The notes under the pieces are model-generated. The model worked only from the letters and a program-made list of their open reading frames with translations, ran no database searches and was not told the origin of the DNA. 20,454 nt of DNA from Physocladia obscura (lineage: Eukaryota; Chytridiomycota; Chytridiomycetes; Chytridiales; Chytriomycetaceae). The position numbers and the translations under genes are program-made. The stretch is taken from assembly GCA_027596945.1 (NCBI GenBank), contig JADGJH010000352.1, forward strand, positions 1 through 20,454, read 5' to 3'. Positions 10,057 to 19,423 of the stretch are shown piece by piece (positions within the stretch are counted from its first letter, which is position 1; every line of letters begins with the position of its first letter).

Positions 10057-10390
10057 ATTGAATTGTTTTGAGAAATGAAAGATTGTTTCATGTTCATGAC
10101 AAAGATTTTTTAGAGTGCTGAACATTTTCACATGAGGTATTTCATATTTCACATAGAATTTTCCATAGCACAGTAGTGCAATTATTTTTTATTTGGAGCT
10201 ACAGTGAGAGTGAATGAAAATAAAAAAGCTAACAACTTTGACTTAAAAAGTGTGAAGGGCACAGCAATCTTCCAGTTCAAAGCTAGGTGATTCATTCCTC
10301 TGATGCTTCTACACAATTGCAAGATTTTTTGCTGGCTTGTGATGATACTTTCATGTTTTTTATTTGCTGCTACCAACAGTTACTGGTTTT
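10057..10390. other. AT-rich spacer between transposon and decayed ORF
   Basis: A 64-codon open stretch on the minus strand (10376-10182) has no recognisable family and no ATG start in place. It may be a drifted continuation of the decayed ORF at 10391-10693, but no frame joins them cleanly. Confidence 0.35.
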
Positions 10391-10693
10391 TTACGACTTT
10401 TTGCAACAGACCATCATGTTGTCAAGTATATTTTCAGCAATTTGGGCATTTTCTGTGGCTTGTTGAATGTGCTCTTGATCTGTAGTTACTTCATCAAAGA
10501 CAAATGATATGTGCTAAAGTGGTTGATTGAAGATTGCAGCAGCCATTTGACACACTAGAACAGTCTGAACAAAGGCAAATGCACAATCCCTCCTAATAAA
10601 GGTGTTGCTAGTGTATTTCAGGTGAGCAACTCACAGATTTCTGACTATTTCACTGATTTCAGTTTCAATTGAGGGGTCTTCTTTTTGAATCTT
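10391..10693 (-). pseudogene. Decayed ORF fragment of unknown family
   Basis: One minus-strand frame of about 101 codons reads as ordinary protein apart from two internal stops (TGA near 10632, TAG near 10518) and a terminal TAA at 10393-10391. Segments include KEDPSIETEISEIVRNL, FIRRDCAFAFVQTVLVCQ, HISFVFDEVTTDQEH and ATENAQIAENILDNM. Balanced amino-acid use across single stops, without frame changes, suggests a recently broken gene or mobile-element ORF. I do not recognise the family. Confidence 0.35.
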
Positions 10694-10772
10694 CTAATTT
10701 TTCACATATATTTGGATACCACAATCAAATGAAAACTAAAGAATTTTTACACAAAACACGGGATTATTTTAA

Positions 10773-12410
10773 TCAGGCCCGATAACTAAAGCCCGCTCCC
10801 TCATCATCCTCATCAACTTCAATCAAATCTTCCAATCCAAGCTCCTCTTCAAAATCCAATGAATTTGCTCTCCGACTTGATAATGAGCTGATTCGAGCGC
10901 CGCAACCACCACCACCACCACCCGTATGGTTACTTCGCAAACCAATATATTGTTTCCTCTGGTTGTTCAGTTTCCGTTCCAACCGTTTAACCCATGTCTT
11001 AAACCGCACAAATACATTATCATAGCCAAGACAATAAGACACGCCAAGTATTGCTCCGACAAGAAGAAACAGAGCTAGTCCGAGATATACAGGTATCATT
11101 GAGAATTTTTTGAGCAATGAGCTGTTTGCAGTTTTTGCGGTTGTTTTCGTTGGTAATATTGGTGCAAGGTTTATCAATGCAAGTACAGGATCAATATGCT
11201 GCAAAAAAAAAGTCAGCATTTGCAGGAGTATCATGAGTATTTGAAACTCAATCGCTTTTTTATTTGAAGTTAAATATTTGATTTGCGCTGCTGGTCTTAA
11301 AGTTTCTTTGCTAACACGCGAAATTCACCTTATCAATTAACGAATCGACCAACCCGCGACTTGGCCAATATGAACCATCTGCAGTACCCATCTGCATTAT
11401 CAAGGAAAAAGCGCCAGTATTCTCGAAAATCCAGTCAAGATCGGATCCAGAGATTGTTTTCCCGATGGTTTCCCAGCTAGTACCAACAGTGTAAGTTGCA
11501 GTCGTTGGAGCATTTTGGGGTGGCGCGTCGAGCATTGCACTCGTGAGTTTCTGATATACAATCGAATCTGAGTCGGACAGCATCTTGTATTTCGCGGATG
11601 ACAGGAAGGTTGATTTGTGGAACATAAAGGGGACAAGGAGGCGAGATTCGTCCGAGGTGTGGCGCGAGTGGATAATGAGGACTGATTTCGGGGATTCTGC
11701 AAGGATAAGATCGCGGAGGGCTCGGGTTTCAGGCTCTGAAAAAGGGTCTGGGCCGCGATATGATGGACCACATGGGTCTGTGAAATCTTCTGTGGATACT
11801 ATCGGATAGTTCCACTGTTGTTTGTTTTTTTATCATATCATCACATCAACTATGCACTCCATTATCGCATCAGAAAAAATATTAAAATCGCACAAACCTC
11901 AAAGTCCCAGTTGTGACCCAAATTAACGCCGTTGGTCGAAAAATTTGCGGAAGAGGTGGAGTCACATGTGGGTGACGTGTTCTTGACAACGTCTTCACCA
12001 AGCTGAGGGAAATTAAGACGCAGCTCCTCGAAACCGTCTGGATTTGCAATCGGCACAATAACCACGCGAACGCTGGGTGGTGCGGCAACAAGACGAATAG
12101 CAAGCTTCAACGCCAAACCCAGCGAAAGGCCTTCGCGTGGCTGGGTCTGCGCAACAACAACAACGCCGCCGCCATCGGATTGCTGTTTGCGTGCATCGAT
12201 AACTAGCGCGGGAATGGCCAGTCCAGTGCGCGTGTGGCCAATTTCAAGAAACATGGTATGTTGCTGTTTTGAGAGGACTTCGAGCTGTGTCACCGTTTGC
12301 GAATATGTGGGGATGCCATCAAGATCGCCCTGCATTCCCGGCTGTGTCTGAGTTGCAAATGTTGCTGCAATGACCACGAGAAGCCCAACCAACTTCAGTG
12401 CCAAGACCAT
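10773..12410 (-). CDS. Membrane-anchored M14 carboxypeptidase-like pseudoenzyme, 3 exons
   Basis: Exons 12410-11898, 11814-11329 and 11198-10773 are joined in phase 0 by introns of 83 and 130 nt, giving 474 aa. Residues 1-19 form a signal peptide (cleavage likely after ATFA). The M14 peptidase fold follows to about 335: IGHTRTGLAIPALVI, the NPDGF loop (123-127), NLGHNWDF followed by WNYP, YRGPDPFSEPETRAL, LIIHSRH, then GSDLDWIFENTGAFSL. Key residues differ from active enzymes. The HxxE zinc motif reads QPRE (His to Gln at 90), the N-R pair of the substrate pocket reads G-H (165-166), and the catalytic Glu before LR is Gln (312). Only the Glu of HxxE and a His (220) remain. A single membrane helix (about 366-390) leads to a basic then acidic cytoplasmic tail (DFEEELGLEDLIEVDEDDEG). 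Peptidase activity is therefore unlikely; binding or receptor function is inference. Yeast Ecm14 is a known inactive M14 relative but lacks such an anchor as far as I know. Confidence 0.85.
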
Positions 12411-12851
12411 TTTTACAACTTTTCAATTTGTCATACAATCGTGAAATATGATCCACCAGTAGCGCCGCTGAAAAAATCACAATTCCGCAGTTTAGGACAC
12501 GCTAACCAGCCCCAATATGTGTCTAAGCCCTGTTGATCCTATTTTCTCCATTTCCACCAACATGAATTGGTAAACCAAAAGCATAATCGTGAGCAAATTT
12601 GCTCATTCAAATCCAAAAACTTTTGTTAATAACATTCCTGCAAACACCAAAAGTATAAGCATTCGACGAAATACAACGGAAAAAATTGCCAAAGATATTC
12701 GGAAAATTTATATCTACAAATAACAAATTTGATGTTACGCCCCTAATCATCATAGTCGTTTTTGTTTTTCAGACTGTTCTTAAATCAGGCAAACCCACGA
12801 AAGCACCAAAAAGAAAAGAAACAAATAAAAAGAAAAAAAAAAATTCGTTGC
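12411..12851. other. Intergenic spacer: promoter of the M14-like gene and 3' flank of the J-protein gene
   Basis: Both neighbours read on the minus strand, so this holds the upstream region of the M14-like gene and the 3' end of the J-protein gene. An A-rich tract runs from about 12800 to 12843. No further ORF or RNA is seen. Confidence 0.5.
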
Positions 12852-14352
12852 TTATTGGTCTGTTGCCTTTGCTTTGGCAAATTCTTCAACAGCCTTCGTC
12901 TTTGCAGCCACAGTAATCGCTTCGACTCTCGCGGCCTCTTCAGCCCTTGCAATTTCTTCTTTTTTTTGCTTAATAAAATCAGCTTTGCTAATCGTGACGC
13001 CCGACTTTGATTTCAACACTTCTTTCACAACAGTCTTCTTTTTCGGCTTATCTGTCGCAGCCGCCGCTTCAAGTTCTGCAAGTTCGGCCTTCGCAGCTTC
13101 GTCCCCTTCAGCCGCCGCCTTTTGCTTTTTTGCCACGTCCAATTTCTTTTCAAACTCTTTGGGTTTTGTTCTTGCCTCCTTCATCAATTTCGCGATTGAC
13201 TGTTTCTTTGGCTTCGCATCAACATCACTATCGTCTCCGTCATCGCCATCATTAGAAGAGCTTTTTTTAGTGGCAATCGAAGCTTTCTTCGAAGCAACTT
13301 GGTATGCTTCGGCAAAAGTTTTCCTGATGGCTGTAATCTTGGTTGGCAAGTTGTACAAAAATTCGGGTCCTTGCACCAACAGCGTTTTATTGATTGAAGG
13401 CTTGATTACATCTAGCTGGCGGCGTGACTCGTTCGCTTCAGCTGCGAGCTCCTGCGCGCGGTCCTCATCCGTGAAAACACCATCAAGTTCTGGCATTTTG
13501 AGAATTTGAGTGACAGCAACCCCACTCGAAATGGCTTTTTTGATGGCTGAGGATTCCGGGTGGCCGACTTTTTCGAGCATATTGCGCAGATTCTTGTATC
13601 CGAGATTATCGTTGCTGTCAGTTGCCACTTGTTCAGCAAGTAAGGCTTCAAGCTTGGTGGATGCTTGTGAATACTGAACGTATTGAATAATGTATTGCGT
13701 CGCGCTAATTGCAAGAGCGACAAAGGTGAGAATAAATGTAAGGCTGGGCTTGTATCTGTTTATTTATTTGTTTAGTCAGTTTGAGAGTGAACAGGAAACA
13801 AAACCTTGCAATAAAGTAGCCCGTGCCTCTCCAGGTTGGAATTCCTTTCTTGAGATGATTGTCATATCTTTCGCGGAATTCTTTGTCTTTGAGAACGCCG
13901 TTAATTGAGGTCAACAACGCATAGCTGTTGGTTTTTTCTCATTCAACCGGTTTTCAGAAAGAAACAAACATACAGAGCTGCAAATTTCGGATCAGGGTTT
14001 TTGTCTGGGTGAAGTTCGAGTGACGCTTTTTTGTAAGCTCTGCTGATCTGAATTGGAGTTGCAGAAGTTGGGACTTGCAAAATATTGTAAAAGTTGATTT
14101 TGTTTCCAGCTTCATCCTTTTCGCCTTTGATTTTAATCAACTTGTCGTGCTAGTTTTAGTTTTGAAGTCCGAAGTTCGAGGTGGGATTTTTTATGTTTAA
14201 GGGTAAACGATACTTTTACGACATAATATCACTACAACGTAAACAACAAAGGCACTTACGAGATCAAAGATGGCGTAATCGTCCTTATCCCATGCGAGAA
14301 CCAAGCGCGCGCAGAGCAACACCAGAATCCCACAAAGAAAGGACTTCCGCAT
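12852..14352 (-). CDS. ER membrane J-domain co-chaperone, Erj5-like, 4 exons
   Basis: Exons 14352-14260, 14149-13974, 13924-13805 and 13755-12852 give 430 aa; introns are 110, 49 and 49 nt. The start is the ATG at 14352, which opens a clean signal peptide (MRKSFLCGILVLLCARLVLA) followed by WDKDDYAIFDL, the usual Erj5/DNAJC1 opening. An upstream in-frame extension has no ATG. The J domain spans about 50-113, with HPD at 78-80 and FREEYD-like FRERYDNHLKKG, followed by PTWRGTGYFIARYKP, another family hallmark. A membrane helix lies near 135-153. Family knowledge: the J domain lies in the ER lumen and stimulates the Hsp70 BiP/Kar2 in folding. The remaining 275 residues would be cytosolic. The last 145 or so are strongly Lys/Glu/Ala-rich and probably helical or disordered, making this longer than yeast Erj5. 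All exon joins restore conserved motifs, so the model is strong. Confidence 0.9.
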
Positions 14353-14559
14353 TTTTGTCTCTTGATTTCCTTTCGTCAACGAAGTTTTCAACTTTTATCA
14401 ATTGTTTCTTGCAGTGTTTAGTTTACCACTCTAAGTTTTATACGTCAACGGCGGATTGAAACAAAATACCAAAAATAGTTTGCGTGATTCCCATCAGGGA
14501 TTTTGCAATATCACTACATTGAATATCAAGATATTTTTAAATTATTGTTTCCAATTTCT
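14353..14559. promoter_or_regulatory. Divergent promoter region between the J-protein gene and the Ser-rich gene
   Basis: Only 207 bp separate the two ATGs, which face away from each other, so both promoters must lie here or overlap the first exons. No core promoter element can be named with confidence. An ACGTCAACGGCGG stretch near 14441-14453 is the only GC-richer patch. Confidence 0.5.
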
Positions 14560-15874
14560 ATGAGCAGCAACAAATCAAGAACACTGGCTTCCACGGCGAG
14601 CGATTACGGGAGATTCTCGCTGGACGGCAACAGCGGATTTATCGACGAGCGTGCGGCGGGACTATCAACGGCAAATACAAACGGGCGTGGCTTTCGGGCT
14701 TTAACTTCCCACTTTTCCATCAGCGACGGTTCGACCCAAACCCAAACTCTTCCTGGTGATAGAAGCGACGATAGCGGTGGTAGCAATGGTGGTGGTGGTG
14801 TCCGCAGAGCAGTTGGACGCGCAGCTAGTGCCAGCGCAACTCTTGCAGGTCTGTTTTGTGTTGCTTTCAGGTTACCCCTTATACATAAACAATAAAGGTA
14901 TCTTCCGTCCCATATCCGATGGTCCAAACATGAGCCCTGTACCAGAGCAAGAACATCGAAACACGCGCCGTTCTGGACCACCACCGAAAGAACAGCGCAT
15001 GCCAGCTTCTGGGCGCCGTCTCACTGCATCTGCTTCGCGGTCAACTATTTCCCTTGCCTACGAAGAAGCTGCCCCAAGTACCCCTTCGCCACGCAAATCT
15101 TCTTCATTTGCAAGTTCAACTACGCGTTCCGATATCTCCGAAATTGTTCCTGCGGCTGGTAGAAAAAACGTGTTTGATTCTGATGGTTATAATATCCTTA
15201 ACCCGCCTCTCGACCTCCCTGCGCGCCCGTCTTTCGAGCTCGCGAGGTATCAGTACCGCGAACACAAGTCTGGATTTTCGCTTACCGACTCGTCAAATAA
15301 CGATGAATCTCATATTCTTGCCATTTCTCCATCGCAACGAAAACATGTGGCCTCAGACGGAAATCGTTCTTCTATAGTCTTTGGTGATGTACCTCTGAAT
15401 ATTTCTGACGGTAGCGAGACGATTACAGCGAATATCTCTGCGCTATTCAAGACGGGCAAGAAAATTTATTCTGGGCAATCAAACAGGAGCTCTGTTCTTT
15501 TGTCGCAATCACCGCTGTCTCCAAACGATTCCAGCAATCACTCGGAAGATGGTTATTTGAAACAAAAATCTCTGACAAAATTTGCCAACGTTTTGAATCA
15601 AAGTGCCATTGTGTTTGGTGATGATGGCCCGCGGACAATGAACAAGTCCAAAATTCCTATTCGAAAAAAGTCAATGGTTTTTGACCCCAAAAAGTTTGCT
15701 GAAATGCACGAAACTTTGGCAGAATTTGCTGGATTCAGTAAGCAAATTGACAGCAATGTTGTCGGTGACGGATCAACGAGTTTACCATCGACGCCGTCTG
15801 GAAAGACAAAAAAGGATCCTGCGGCTGTTCCGTATTCTGCTGGACGACCGACTGGAAAGTTTAGGGTATATTAA
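14560..15874 (+). CDS. Ser-rich, probably disordered protein of unknown function with repeated SSIVFGD-like motif
   Basis: Exons 14560-14848 and 14898-15874 are joined over a 49-nt intron, giving 421 aa. A nearer acceptor at 14870 would also stay in frame and add nine residues. I do not recognise the family. The protein is rich in Ser, Thr, Asn and Gly, with no signal peptide or membrane helix. A short motif recurs: NRSSIVFGD (252-260), NRSSVLLSQ (292-300), NQSAIVFGD (330-338) and RKKSMVFDP (352-360), each preceded by basic or Asn residues. The most ordered-looking part is the C-terminal KKFAEMHETLAEFAGFSKQ (about 361-379), a likely short helix. Several SP/TP sites and basic-Ser contexts suggest phosphorylation. 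Consistent third-position use and an open frame of more than 320 codons support a real gene. A scaffold or linear-motif role is a guess. Confidence 0.75.
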
Positions 15875-15937
15875 AAAGCCAAAAAAAAAACAAGCACACC
15901 ACAAACGTTTTGGTTTTCTGAAATGCATTTCTCTAGA

Positions 15938-15943
15938 AATAAA
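15938..15943 (+). terminator. Candidate polyadenylation signal of the Ser-rich gene
   Basis: AATAAA lies 64 nt past the TAA at 15872-15874 and is followed by T-rich sequence, as expected of a cleavage region. Confidence 0.5.
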
Positions 15944-17675
15944 GTACTTATTTATCGCATTTATTTTTGTTGACTGAGAATGAACCAAGAAATGAGCTTT
16001 CAAAATTACTAATCACTAATCACGATTATTATTACAATAAATACAATTTTATTATTACTTTGCATCAACACTTTTGATTAATTTATGGATAATAATAACA
16101 ATAATAATAATAATAAATGTAAATATGTGCAAAAACTTACTAGACATATTTAATACAGGAGGGGAATAATGGAACAGATTGACCAAAAAGTAATTTCTGT
16201 TCTTTGTTGAGGTACTCAAGTTTTGCTGCTTGACGTTTGTTGGTGGTTCGATGTGCGGCAAGAGCTTTGTTTCTCCATCTCAAAGAAGAAAAATCATCTG
16301 GGAATCAATCATCAGATGTTGTTCAGTGAGAGACTGAACAAAATATAATTTTAGTATTGTATGTGCAGGTGGAAACTAGATTTTTGAGGAGAAAAAGTTA
16401 CAAAAAAAAAATTGAATCCCTTGTTCCATTCATGCTAACTTAGGTAATTTGATGAAATGGGCATCAGCCATACAATTTTTCACCAGCATGCTACTCTTGC
16501 AGTACATGTCACAACAAGCGGTTGATTTGGATTCTGTATTCGTTTGTGATTGTTGAAATCAAACAAACATTTCATTCAATTTCATAATTATTGAAAAAGA
16601 AATTTTGGTACTTGGAAGAAAAAATTCAAAGTAAATACAGTAAGGAACACCAAAGGTTTGGCAGAAATTATACCTAACTTCAGTGTAAGTTACCATTTTT
16701 CAAAAATTCATGGAAATTTATTTGGATGAAATTATCATTTGTATTTCAAGGATGCTGTTACAATCTCTGTTTATGATCGTGTATATTAAGGAATTCTCTT
16801 TTTTCTTTATTCTAGATTTCTATTGTTCAAAAATTCTCCATTGCAAAAATCCAAACGAGCCTTTAAAATAAATCTTGCCATTTTCCTTCCCATACCAAAC
16901 TTTTATTGTATTAATACAAAAACTTCCACTTAATGACAGAAAAGGCAATTCCACTGTTTTTGTTTCTTTACTTTTTAAGCAAATTGAACAATTTCTTTCA
17001 ATGAAGAGTGAAGTCATCTTTCAATACAGCTTAAATCTTTTTAAACTTTAACAGATGTACCACTTCAGGAATTAAAGTGAATCACAAAGGGATTGATTAC
17101 AAGCAGCAGCTTGTATTAAAAGATAAAGAGCTCTTTGCACCTTATTTGGCATTAAAAGGCAAAACTTTTTTGAAAAATACGAAAAATGTCATCAAAAATA
17201 ATTTTTTAAAGGCAAATTTTAAAAAACTGGTAATGAAGAAACATAAAGAGCATTCTTGGACATATTTATTATTAATCATTTTGAGTTATAATATTTAACC
17301 TTCTTTTTTTCAGGATTGTGTGTAAAATCAAATTTTTGTGACTCAAATGGGGAATGCAATTTTTTTATGACAAATTGTTGAAAATTTTTTTTTTGCATTT
17401 TTTGTCGTTCGTTACTGCAAAAGAAATAAAGTTAACATCTCTTTAAAAAATGATTGTGTATATCTTGTCACAGACCGAGAACCATGATAACTTTTACTGT
17501 CTGCGTATTTTTGTTTTCCAAAAGTTTCAATGGCGTGACCGATAAGCGAAAAGCTTTCCGATATTGATGATGCAATATTCCGCAATTCACGCGCAATAGA
17601 AATTTTTTGTCAGAAAGTTGAATATCAAGGCCAAATGACCTACGTGAAAAGAAGAAGAAAAAATAAAATCACCAT
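15944..17675. other. Long AT-rich spacer with unrecognised fragments
   Basis: No full gene is visible. On the minus strand a short open stretch (about 16303-16140, TAG at the end) encodes a basic helical segment, RWRNKALAAHRTTNKRQ followed by LEYLNKEQK, that looks protein-like. On the plus strand a 73-codon Lys-rich ORF (17077-17298) and on the minus strand a 65-codon ORF (17017-16820) have no recognised family. An AAT/ATT-repeat patch lies at about 16091-16116. The last 200 bp are the upstream region of the transporter gene. Confidence 0.4.
17541..17546 (+). promoter_or_regulatory. Candidate GATA-factor site upstream of the Dal5-like transporter
   Basis: GATAAG sits 130 nt upstream of the transporter ATG. 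Dal5-family permeases in yeast are under nitrogen catabolite repression through GATA factors binding GATAA(G). A single 6-mer is expected often by chance in AT-rich DNA, so this is only a candidate. Confidence 0.2.
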
Positions 17676-19353
17676 ATGTCGGAAAAAGCCCAGAGTGTCA
17701 GTTCATTTGATGGTGCCCTCAACGGTTATGAGGCAGATTACCAATATGACGAGTCAGAAGATATAGAAATCCGACGCATTATCGATGTACAGCAAAATAC
17801 TATTGTCTGTACCAAGAGGTTAAAAACATCATGTGAAAAAAAAATAGACTCGCTTAATGCCATGGATTCTCTTCTCCACATTCATATTGAACATGGACCG
17901 CACAAACATTTCCAATGCAATTTCTGACGGTCTCGCCACTGAGCTTGGGTTCTCTCTTCAAGTTATTAATAATGCCAACACAATTTATGCGGTCGTTTTT
18001 ACTATTGCTGCCTTTTTTGGCTCTATTCTCGGTAAACGATTTGGGCCACACAGATTTATTCCGTTTTTGGTGTTTTCATGGGGAATCGTCACGCTCAGCC
18101 ATACTTGGATTAAAAACGGCACCGATTACTATCTTGTTAGAACTTTTATTGCACTGACTGAAGGCGGTGTTATTCCTGCCACTTTGGTCTATTTGGTCTG
18201 TTGGTACCTTTTTCTCTAAAGTTCTAATTCTAAGTTTTGTAATTATATAGGGAGGATTCTACAAGAAGAAGGAAATTGCCACTCGTTTATCTTGGTTTTG
18301 GGGTGTTCAAAACTTGGCGTCGGCTTTCTCCGGTATAATGGCATCAGGCATATTGCAGCTTGAAGGAAATAGCGGTTTGTATGGCTGGCGTTGGCTTTTC
18401 CTGATTGATGGCATTATCACGATTGCATCTGCCGTCGTTTTTGCGTTTGTTTTTCCACGCAGTCCTTACTATACTGAAGGAGGTCTGAATTTCGGAGGCT
18501 GGTTTACTGATCGGCAAAAAATTATTGCCGTCACGCGCATTGTTCGAGACGATCCTTTGAAGCTTAATTACGAAACTCGCGTGCAATTTTCAGATGTTGT
18601 TGCTGCTCTTACAGATTACAAAGTCTGGGGGCATCTTGTACTCACGTGCCTTGGACTTACATACTTAACACCGTATGGCACATATCTGCCAACCACCATC
18701 AAATCCTTTGGGTTCAACACATACGTGTCTAATGCACTCACCGCTCCAAATTACATTCTTGGATTCATAAGTATGACTCTTATGACTGCTCATTCAGATC
18801 GTGTCGGTGAGCGTGGTTATCATGGTGCAATTTCTGTTGTCTGGCAGTTTATTGGATTTGTGCTTCTTGCTTTTCTCCCTGACAGCACCCCTAGAGGCGT
18901 ATTGTAAGCTTTTTTTATAATTTTTTCTGCTACTCTTCCGGCACCTGATTATAATCTTGTTATCTCGTCAGCTACTTTGCGACACTTGTTGTCTCTTCGG
19001 CTCCATTCACGCACCCACTCAATATCTCGTGGTTGAATGAAAACACGGCTCCCCTCGGAAAACGAACAGTGGCATCTGGGCTTGTGATTGGTGCTGCAAA
19101 CATTTACGGAGTGTACGCATCTCAAATTTATCAATCCAAAGACGCACCACGCTATCATGTCGGAAACTACATTATTCTTGGATTTTTAGTGGCAACATTC
19201 TTGCTGTGGCTTGTCCAGAAGAATCTGTATATTGTCTTGAACAATAGGAGAGCCGTAATTTGGGCTGCAAAGAGCGGTGAAGAAAAGGCCGATTACGACG
19301 CGACGACCTCGGATCTTGGAAGCAATCGTCTTGACTTTATTTTCAAAACTTAA
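17676..19353 (+). CDS. Major facilitator transporter, Dal5/allantoate permease (anion:cation symporter) family
   Basis: Exons 17676-17786, 17848-18195, 18251-18903 and 18972-19353 give 497 aa; introns are 61, 55 and 68 nt. Family knowledge: these 12-helix plasma-membrane carriers take up organic anions or small nutrients such as allantoate, nicotinate, pantothenate or biotin precursors with protons. Joining exons 1 and 2 produces IRRIIDTRLMPWILFSTFIL, then NMDRTN (52-57), the family hallmark in helix 1. The loop after helix 2 reads GKRFGPHRFIP (99-109), the ACS version of MFS motif A. Further marks are RTFIALTEGG in helix 4, YLGGFYKKKEIATRLSWFW, and a central loop rich in polar residues. The exon 3-4 join gives RGVFYFATLVV, and exon 4 holds WLNENTAPLGKRTVASGLVIG and NIYGVYASQIY, typical of helices 10-11. 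The N-terminal 35 residues are acidic and cytosolic. Substrate cannot be told from sequence. Confidence 0.92.
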
Positions 19354-19417
19354 AAAAGAAAAAAAGGAGATTTGTATTTTTCAACACAGTAGTACTGTCA
19401 GGTTTGCAGTATTAATC

Positions 19418-19423
19418 AATAAA
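19418..19423 (+). terminator. Candidate polyadenylation signal of the Dal5-like transporter gene
   Basis: AATAAA lies 65 nt past the stop codon (19351-19353), a spacing close to that of the signal behind the Ser-rich gene. Confidence 0.5.

Noticed and set aside
12874..13509. 211-codon open frame on the plus strand
   Set aside because: It is the antisense of the Lys/Ala/Glu-rich tail of the J-protein. Its Ser/Ala/Phe-rich content simply mirrors those codons.
14352..14391. Longer N-terminus of the J-protein starting at 14391
   Set aside because: The codon there is TTG. The ATG at 14352 gives a textbook signal peptide, which the extension would bury.
17077..17298. 73-codon Lys-rich plus-strand ORF as a gene
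   Set aside because: AT-rich sequence gives Lys/Asn/Ile-rich frames by chance. No family, splice context or downstream signal supports it.
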